This document shows, one piece after another, positions 1-5,135 of a DNA stretch of 5,135 bases. The number at the start of each line of letters is the position of its first letter. Position 1 is the stretch's first letter. The stretch spans positions 1 through 5,135 of the forward strand of contig CALGYL010000368.1 of NCBI GenBank assembly GCA_937934775.1. Direction: 5' to 3'. Source of the DNA: an uncultured Clostridia bacterium. GTDB taxonomy: Bacteria > Bacillota > Clostridia > Christensenellales > Aristaeellaceae. Position numbers and translations under genes: made by a program. The notes under the pieces are model-generated. The model did no database searches. It was not told the DNA's origin and saw only the letters and a program-made list of their open reading frames with translations.

Positions 1-3000
1 GGCGCCGGGACCGCCAGTTCTTCTGTCGTCAAAGTGACCGCCAAGGGAATCGGACAGGAGAACAGCGACCCGGTGGAGAAGACCGTCCGGAACAGCCGGA
101 AGGGTTATCTGGAAATCGGCAAGCAGTTCCCCGCCGGTTTCGCCGGTGTGCCTCAGTCGGGTACGGTTACTTTCTCCATCTTTAAGGACGCGGCCGGCAA
201 TACGCCGGCAAGCCCCGCAACCGCCACGGTGACACTCTCCGGCGGCGCTGGTTCCGTCAAGGTTACGCTCGATCCAGGCACTTACTACGTCAAGGAAGAA
301 TCGCACAGCGGCTGGTACTCCCGTTACCGGGTTGGAACCCGGGACGGCGAGGGCGAGCTTGTGTACGGCGCCTATGCGTGGATGGGGGACAACGCGGCCC
401 AGATGACTGTTGACGGTGACAACGTCGAACAGAAGTTTGTTCGGCTTGAGGTCGACAACCTGCCCACCCAGGCGTCCGTCACCCTGAAGAAGGTGGACGA
501 CACCTCGGCCCCGATCCAGAATGCCGAGTTCGGGATTTTCTTGGACGAGGAAGGCCAACAGCCGCTGGGCAGCGCGGTCATGACCGGCGCAGACGGCACG
601 GCGACGCTGACCGTCACGCTGCCCTGGGCCCGTGTCTCCGCCGATCAGACGACCTACTGGCTCCGGGAGCTGTCCGCTCCCGCGGAGTACGAGTTGCTTG
701 CCGACCCGATCCAGCTGACGCTGACGCCGGGCGCGGTCTTGAGCCATACGCTGTCGCAGCTTTATCCGGAGCTGACCATCACGGATATCAGCGCCATCAA
801 GATCGACCTGACCAAGTACGGCAGGACGTATGCCAACATCGCGGCGGATCCGGATCACGTCGCGCCGCCGCTTGCGGGCGCCGGGTTCAAACTCTACAAA
901 GTGGACGCTTCGAGTGATCCCGCGACGCTGACGCTGGTCGGGAGCCAGCAGACCGGCGCGGACGGCAAGCTGACCTTCGGCAACCTGCCCAAACTGACGG
1001 GCGAGCACGAAGCCTACTATATCTACGAATACCAGACGCCCGTGAGCCATGTTCCGGGCACGCTGGAGCTGTATCGGAGCGATTCGGCGATCGCGGGTGA
1101 AACGTTCACCGTCGGCGGCACGCCGGTGACGATGTTCCGGGTCGCGACGGACGCGTCCGTCGCGCTTACGGGATACAACCAACGCAAAGGCTCCATCGCG
1201 ATCCTGAAATACAACTACACCAATCCCGGCAGTTATGCCACGGGCCAGGTTCCGCTGTACGCGCAGTTCCTGGTCACTGGCACGGATACAAGCCGGCCCG
1301 GTCAGACCGTCGACCAGTACAGTGCGGGCAAGCCTGCCAGCCTCGATAACGGTGCCGTCCTGCCCGCCAACGGCTACTACTACGAAGCCTCGAACGGCAC
1401 GTATTACAGCTCCGTGATCGTGGGCGGCCTGCTGCCCGGCAATTACAACGTCACCGAAACGCTCGCGGCCCAGGGCTTCCTGATGCCGCAAGGCGATACT
1501 GACGGCGAGCCCTGGGATACCGAGAAGAGCGTTACGGTGGGCGATGACGGCGAATATGCCGTGGTCAAGTTCGCAAACGTTTCGGACGTCGCGATCCAGC
1601 CCGTCTTGAAAAAGGACGTTGAAGCGGTAAGCTACAATGGAGAGACGCAGGATATCCTGGACCCGTCGGTCGAGGCCAACCTGCAGAACGGCCCGCTGGA
1701 CATCACCTTCCGGATCGCGGACGCCGCTTCGACCACGGCGAATCCGATCCTGCTACCGGTCAACAAGGTGACCGTCGAGGACAAGACGCTCTCCTTCAAG
1801 GACAAGAACGGCAATGACATATCGAGCGCTCAGGTCAACCATATCGTCACCCGTCTGGTCGCCGGCGCGGCAAGCTATACGGCGTCTGTAACGGGCGGCG
1901 TGACCGCTACGGTCTACGGCGTTGACGCAGCGGGGGGCGAGCATTCCGAGGGCAGCTTTGACGCACGAAATGCCACCGAGGCGCAGCGGACCTTTAACTT
2001 CGGAACCGGCTCCACCTACACTGGGTTCAAGGTGGTTTATACCGCCGCGCCCGACGGCGCGAAGCTGCAGCCCGGCTTTACGGTCGGCGACGCTTTGGTC
2101 GACATGCGCTTTACACAACCCGACAGTACCGGGGAAACGACGGTGTCCCTTGTCCATGCCATCGGCAACACGGCGAAGTCGACCATCGACTACAGCCTGG
2201 GCAGCAAGTCCTTCAGTTCTAATGCCTCGGCTTCGGCAAACCTTTTGATCGATCCGTCCGTGGTACTGCCCACGGCGACCGTTGGAAAAACGGTGCAGCC
2301 GATGAACGCAGACGGAACGGCTGTACTCCCGTGGAACAGCGAGGTCCCCGTGACGGTCAAGCCCGGAAGCTGGGTATACTATACGCTGACGCTGACCAAC
2401 ACATCCGCCGATCTGCCGATACAGGATCCGGTCATTGCTGATCAGTTGTCCGACATGCTGCTAGTCGACCTGAATGACGTTCAGTTTACCGGCGCGGGGC
2501 TTACCAGCACGAGCACCGGCAGCTACACCGATCCGGATACCGGAAAGACCTATCTCTACCGGAACACCGAGGGCCTGCTGCAGCCCGGGGCGACCGCAAC
2601 CGTCACCTTCCGGGCGACGGTCCGGAACAACGTCGTCATCGACGGCGTAAGCCAGATCCTTAATACCGCCTACGCCTCCAGCACCCACAAGCTCAATAAA
2701 AACACCGACAACCCCTATGGGACCTCTTTCACGGCTGAAGGCGGCAGATGGCCGGGCGACGTTCTCAATGGCAGCGCGCTGGGCGGCAATCCGGAGGAAG
2801 ACTATCAGGTGCTGACCAGCGCCACGCCAGTCTATCTCATGCAGGAAGACGGCGTTAAGATCTACAAGTTTGTCGCCGCGGACGCGACCGGAATGGGCAA
2901 CTGGTACTCCGGCTCTGAATTCGCAGTCGCCAACGTTTCCGACGGCGGCAGCAAGGGAAGGATCGTCTACCGGATCGTGCTGGTGAACAGCAGCACCGTT

Positions 3001-5135
3001 CCGGTCACCAACCTGCGCATCGTCGACAGGATTCCGAACATTGGCGACCAGGATATCCAAGGAGGAACCGCCCGTTATTCAGCGTGGCCGGTGAACTACG
3101 AGCGCGGCGTCTCCGCCAGCTACAGCGTCAACGGCGTGGGGATGGGCTCAGTTAGCCCCACTATACGATCTACAAGCAGCGACAAGACCAATCAGGAGTA
3201 CCGGGATGCCGTCAATCCCACCAAGACCATCTCCGGCTGGGGCGGCAACGCCGACGGAGCTGCTGGCATCCTGATTGATTTTGGCAGCTTCCAGCTCCCC
3301 AAGGGCGGAACACTCGTTGTCACCTTCGAAGCGTCCGCCCCGGAGGGAAACGCGGCGAATCTTGACGACTACTTCTTTGAGAACGCGGTCAACTCCGCGC
3401 TGGCCGGCTATAAGGTCAACGGGATGGCTGACTACTCCAGCAGCCCCTACGCCAAGGTCATCCTGACGCCGGACAACGTTGGCCTGGGCAACCGGGTTTG
3501 GATCGATAAAAACGCCAACGGTCTGCAGGACGGCAGCGATATCGATAACCCGTCGGGCAGTCATGCCGAACCTTCCTACACCGGCGGTGATATCCAGATC
3601 AGGCTCCTGCGCTACTCCAACAGCGATTCGAGCTCCACGGCCTCCGCCTGGACATCGATCGGATCGGACGGCTTCTACAAGTACGACGGCCTGACACCCG
3701 CCATTCTCAAGGACGGCGTGAGCGAGGACGCCGCCTACAGCGGTGGGAATATCCTGAACAGCAAGCTCAAGGGCGTCGGTCGCGTGACTTACCAGCTTGA
3801 GGTGACGAACATCCCCGAAGGCTACATCGTCACGCCGTCCTATGTCGGCAACGGCGGTCAGGCCCCCAACTACGTTTCGGGCGCAGGCCGTTCCACCGAT
3901 AACAACTTCACGCAGGCCGGTGAAACCGGCGTGTACCACTCCGAGCGGTTCTACCTGCAGCCCGGCTCGGACAACCTGACCTTCGATCTGGGCCTGTGCC
4001 GCGTCCGTGATCTGGAGCTTACCAAGAAGGGCGACGACACGCACCTGCTCCAGGGCGCGGAATTCAAGATCTACGGGCCGTTCAACGACACCGAGATCAA
4101 CTCCGGCGTCACCGTGTACGACAGCGGAGCGAACAAGAACCTGGTGGGCACCATCACCACAGGCGCCAACGGCGTTGCGAACTTCTCCAGCCCTACCGGC
4201 GGCAAGTTCCTCAACTTCTACGCAAATTATGTGGTGGTGGAGACGGTCGCGGCGGCGAACTATACAAAGTCTCCCCTCGTGGTCAAGTCCGGTGCCAACG
4301 CCGGCAGCGCGGCAGACTATGACATCGCGGGCGACACGATTGACGGCGAGAACTACTTCGTTCTTAAGTCCAGATCCGACAATCCCACGGGCAAGCCGAA
4401 GGATGCGGTCACGCTTGAGAACAAGTATGAGGCAACCGGCAGCATTTCCCTGACGGGAAGCAAGGTGCTCACCGGCCGCGGCCTCCCGCTGAAAGCCGAC
4501 GAGTTTTCCTTTGAACTCAGGGACAATACGGAGACCCTCGTGGGCACAGCCGTCTGGAATGCCGCCAACGGCAGCTTTGCCTTCCCGGAACTGACGTACA
4601 ATCAGGATCAGATGGGAGACCATGTCTATACCATCAACGAGGTTCCGGGCAGCCTGACGACCTTCTACGATTATGACAGCAAGACCTATACGGTGACTGT
4701 GACGGTGAGCGACGGCGCCCATGATGGAACATTGGGCGTGAGCGTGAAGAGCATCACCTATACGGACGCGCACCATCCCGCGTCGCAGAACGCAAACAGC
4801 GTCCTGTTCACCAACGGCTACAACGGTTCGGCGAAGGTCACCCTCAAGGGCACAAAGTCGATGACGCAGCGCGAATATGCCGCCGACGAGTTCACATTCA
4901 AGCTGTACAGCGGGACGGATACCTCGTTGCCCCCGCTGCAGGTGGTGAAAAACGCAACTCCCGATGCGAGCGGCACATCGGTCTTCGAATTTGGCGTGCT
5001 CAACTATCCCGGCACGTCCATCGGCCAGACCTACACTTATACGATTGTAGAGGAAAACAGCGGCGTCGGCCTGCATACTTACGACACGGCGGTCTACACG
5101 GCGACGGTGAGGCTGGACTACGACACGGCGACCGG
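1..5135 (+). CDS. Giant multidomain surface adhesin / pilin-like stalk protein, partial at both ends
   Basis: Frame 1 is open across the whole window (1711 codons), so the start and stop lie outside it. The translation is a chain of beta-rich modules typical of Gram-positive cell-surface proteins: SpaA/Cna-B prealbumin folds, DUF11-like modules, one SdrD-B-like module and FctA/Spy0128-type pilin modules. It is rich in Thr, Gly, Ala, Ser, Asp and Asn. It has a single Cys (C1333), no transmembrane segment and no coiled coil. Such proteins are normally secreted by Sec, sortase-anchored to the wall, and work in adhesion or as stiff stalks that present an N-terminal binding head. The signal peptide, head and LPXTG-type anchor are not in the window, so export and anchoring are inferred. 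No internal start, ribosome binding site or promoter is needed. Ligand and exact function are unknown. Reading frame and class are near certain; the biological role is only a family-level inference. Confidence 0.96.
100..462 (+). other. SpaA/Cna-B-like module 1 (residues ~34-154)
   Basis: The module opens with GYLEIGKQFPAG (K41 as candidate Lys). It continues through the strand TVTFSIFKDAAGN to the hallmark turn DPGTYYVKEES, where E99 sits at the usual catalytic Glu position, and closes with FVRLEVDN, where N153 is the candidate crosslink partner. This is the standard order of a prealbumin-fold domain that forms an internal Lys-Asn isopeptide bond. Between the Glu and Asn strands there is a longer loop (about residues 105-140) with WYSRYRVG and AYAWMGDN, more aromatic than the rest. 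Residues 1-33 before it are a Ser/Thr/Lys-rich stretch that may be the tail of a preceding domain. Assignment rests on motifs only; the exact Lys is the weakest point. Confidence 0.72.
469..768 (+). other. SpaA/Cna-B-like module 2 (residues ~157-256), possibly lacking the Asn partner
   Basis: The first strand is ASVTLKKVDD, with K164 in the classic Lys-Val-Asp position. Then come NAEFGIF, the TGADGTATL turn usual in SpaA domains, and YWLRELSAPAEYELL, where E223 is in the catalytic Glu position and the Ala-Pro-x-x-Tyr pattern follows. The final strand (about 236-256, IQLTLTPGAVLSHTLSQLYP) has no Asn or Asp where the crosslink partner normally lies. The fold assignment is strong, but an internal isopeptide bond is doubtful unless a residue of the following linker (for example D262) substitutes. 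Confidence 0.85.
787..1188 (+). other. SpaA/Cna-B-like module 3 (residues ~263-396)
   Basis: This module starts AIKIDLTKYG (K272). After an extended first loop comes PPLAGAGFKLYKVD, which is the second conserved strand of SpaA domains, then TGADGKLTFGNLP, the usual turn followed by the LPxL-type strand. AYYIYEYQTP carries E343 at the catalytic Glu position, and VALTGYNQRKG carries N393 at the terminal Asn position, directly followed by the Gly that begins the next module. The Lys, Glu and Asn are all present, so an internal crosslink is expected from family knowledge. The loop at residues 275-288 is longer than in a minimal SpaA domain. Confidence 0.87.
1189..1584 (+). other. SpaA/Cna-B-like module 4 (residues ~397-528)
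   Basis: The first strand is GSIAILKYNY with K403, only ten residues after the terminal Asn of the previous module. The usual second strand is present in diverged form (VPLYAQFLVTG). It is followed by a Tyr-rich loop at about 440-470 (DQYSAGK, NGYYYEASNGTYY). GLLPGNYNVTETLAAQGF carries E486 in the highly conserved Pro-Gly-x-Tyr-x-Val-x-Glu-Thr context, and YAVVKFANVS carries N526. All three crosslink residues are present. The insertion before the Glu strand makes it longer than a minimal Cna-B domain of roughly 80-100 residues. Confidence 0.86.
1585..2265 (+). other. Unassigned beta-rich block (residues ~529-755)
   Basis: I do not recognise this block of about 225 residues as a named domain. 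It starts IQPVLKKDVEAV, similar to the first strand of DUF11 or fimbrial isopeptide modules (K537/K538), and has alternating hydrophobic strands such as LDITFRIAD, KVTVEDKTLSF, FKVVYTA and ALVDMRF. It ends SSNASASANLLIDP, loosely like the Asn-x-Ala ending of DUF11 domains. The middle (about 600-680) contains NHIVTRLV and a Gly/Thr-rich stretch. It may be one long or two short immunoglobulin-like domains, related to but diverged from the two modules that follow. It has no Cys, no membrane segment and no recognisable catalytic motif. Confidence 0.5.
2266..2691 (+). other. DUF11 / fimbrial isopeptide-like module A (residues ~756-897)
   Basis: The strand TATVGKTVQP supplies K763. VKPGSWVYYTLTLTNTSADLP is the characteristic Pro-Gly-x-x-x-x-Tyr-Thr-x-Thr-x-Thr-Asn strand of DUF11 and related pilin domains. 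It is followed by IQDPVIADQLSDML, with D814 in the usual Asp position. LLQPGATATVTFRATVRNN is the second Pro-Gly strand, and ILNTAYASS closes the domain with N888. The Lys, Asp and Asn match the CnaA-like arrangement that forms a Lys-Asn isopeptide bond in pilin backbone D2-type domains. It is followed by a polar linker (residues ~898-948, rich in Asn, Gly, Asp and Pro) with no clear domain. Confidence 0.8.
2845..3474 (+). other. DUF11-like module B with a long internal insertion (residues ~949-1158)
   Basis: It opens DGVKIYKFVA (K956). GRIVYRIVLVNSSTVPVTNLRIVDRIPNIGD is the diagnostic pair of strands, with D1009 in the Asp position and the Pro-x-x-Gly-Asp ending typical of this family. FQLPKGGTLVVTFEASAPEG is the second Pro-x-Gly-type strand, and YFFENAVNSALAG gives N1128 (or N1131) near the end, before the strand AKVILTPDN that leads into the SdrD-B module. 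Compared with module A, the Asp-to-Asn span is about 45 residues longer; the extra sequence is a Ser/Asn/Tyr-rich loop at about residues 1018-1085. The domain call is solid; the choice of Asn is uncertain. Confidence 0.78.
3475..4005 (+). other. SdrD-B-like module (residues ~1159-1335)
   Basis: VGLGNRVWIDKNANGLQDG is the signature of SdrD B-like domains. The acidic loop D1169-x-N1171-x-N1173-G1174-x-x-D1177 resembles the EF-hand-like calcium loop that rigidifies Sdr adhesins. Next come IQIRLLRYSN, the turn SDGFYKYDGL (1222-1231), YQLEVTNIPEGYIVTPSYVG with its Pro-x-Gly-Tyr turn, STDNNFT (1298-1304) and the closing TFDLGL strand (1327-1332), all in family order. About 30 residues (1232-1261) lie between the FYKYDGL and YQLEV strands, where minimal Sdr domains have only a few. 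The only Cys of the window, C1333, follows the last strand. Calcium binding is inferred from the motif. Confidence 0.93.
4006..4434 (+). other. SpaA/Cna-B-like module 5 (residues ~1336-1478)
   Basis: RDLELTKKGDD provides K1342 and LLQGAEFKIYGP is the typical second strand. TGANGVANFSSP forms the usual turn, YVVVETVAAANY carries E1414 in the catalytic Glu context, and AVTLENKYEATG carries N1474. All three crosslink residues are in place. An insertion (about 1361-1380) follows the second strand, and a long loop (about 1430-1465, rich in Asp, Gly and Ser) precedes the Asn strand. It connects the SdrD-B module to the FctA-type tandem with almost no linker, so it may act as a rigid adaptor between different module types. 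Confidence 0.88.
4435..4824 (+). other. FctA/Spy0128-type pilin isopeptide module 1 (residues ~1479-1608)
   Basis: GSISLTGSKVLTGRGL gives K1488 in the Gly-x-Lys-x-Leu-x-Gly-Arg context of the streptococcal pilin isopeptide linkage family. ADEFSFELRDN is the conserved Phe-x-Phe-x-Leu strand and GSFAFPELTY is the Phe-x-Phe strand. HVYTINEVPG supplies E1547 in the Tyr-Thr-Ile-x-Glu position, KTYTVTVTVSD is the usual long strand, and VLFTNGYN ends with N1605. In Spy0128 these positions form an intramolecular Lys-Asn bond promoted by the Glu. Length (about 130 residues) and motif order fit the family well. It is followed at once by a second copy. Confidence 0.92.
4825..5135 (+). other. FctA/Spy0128-type pilin isopeptide module 2, cut by the window edge (residues ~1609-1711)
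   Basis: This is a diverged tandem copy of the previous module. KVTLKGTKSMTQR aligns with its first strand and gives K1619, ADEFTFKLYSG matches the Phe-x-Phe-x-Leu strand, and FEFGVLNY matches the next. YTYTIVEENSG gives E1684 in the Tyr-Thr-Ile-x-Glu position, and AVYTATVRLDYD is the long strand. The window ends there, so the terminal Phe-x-Asn strand with the crosslink Asn is missing. By analogy with module 1 it should fall roughly 30 residues past the end. More copies and then a sortase signal would be expected downstream. Confidence 0.9.

Noticed and set aside
372..617. Short - strand open frames (372-617, 1023-1214, 1632-1820, 4353-4601, 4818-5003)
   Set aside because: They are overlapped by clearly coding frame-1 modules, lack supporting motifs, and look like chance frames.
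4007..4453. Small + strand open frames in other frames (4007-4453, 1235-1417, 1922-2248, 3275-3466, 3479-3694)
   Set aside because: They lie wholly inside the frame-1 gene, have Arg/Ser/Pro/Thr-rich low-information translations typical of shifted GC-rich DNA, and match no family I know.
3148..5076. A 642-codon open frame on the - strand, plus shorter ones at 2461-3060 and 1753-2157 in the same register
   Set aside because: They run codon-for-codon opposite the real gene. In that register a stop arises only where the sense strand uses TTA, CTA or TCA. I find only four of these in the window (CTA at 1753 and 2461, TCA at 3079 and 3148), and they are what end these frames. The long open stretch is therefore a by-product of codon bias. 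The antisense translations show no domain pattern, whereas frame 1 shows clear adhesin modules throughout.
4435..5135. Possible recent DNA-level tandem duplication of the FctA-type modules
   Set aside because: The two modules match in motifs and spacing, but their DNA and most residues have diverged. I see no long identical stretch, so this is an old domain repeat, not a recent duplication.
1..5135. A novel multi-gene system, mobile element, CRISPR array or RNA gene
   Set aside because: The whole window is one continuous coding frame with consistent domain content. There is no intergenic space, no terminal inverted repeat, no regularly spaced short repeat and no RNA-like conserved segment.

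Overview
The window lies entirely inside one very large protein-coding gene on the + strand. Frame 1 (codons starting at bases 1, 4, 7 and so on) stays open from the first base to the last: 1711 whole codons plus two bases, with no stop. Neither the start codon, the signal peptide, the C-terminal anchor nor any intergenic DNA is visible. I see no second gene, RNA gene, mobile element, CRISPR array, promoter or terminator.

The protein reads as a repetitive, beta-rich surface adhesin or pilin-like stalk of a Gram-positive bacterium. In order it shows four SpaA/Cna-B-type prealbumin-fold modules (residues about 34-528), a beta-rich block I cannot assign (529-755), two DUF11 / fimbrial-isopeptide-like modules (756-897 and 949-1158), one SdrD-B-like module with a calcium-loop-type motif (1159-1335), another SpaA/Cna-B module (1336-1478), and a tandem of FctA/Spy0128-type pilin isopeptide modules (1479-1608 and 1609 to the window edge). 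Many modules carry the Lys, acidic and Asn positions that in these families form a spontaneous Lys-Asn isopeptide crosslink. The visible part therefore looks like a rod of covalently self-locked beta domains joined by short linkers. Only one cysteine is present in 1711 residues.

The DNA is GC-rich (about 60% by eye), with strong avoidance of TTA, CTA and TCA codons. Together with this domain mix it suggests a GC-rich Gram-positive, most likely a Clostridia-type gut or environmental Bacillota (an actinobacterium is possible). This is inference from style, not a taxonomic assignment.

The codon bias also produces long open frames on the - strand that run in register with the real gene (for example 3148-5076, 642 codons). 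I treat these as shadows. I did not find a multi-gene novel system; the interest lies in the architecture of this one giant protein.
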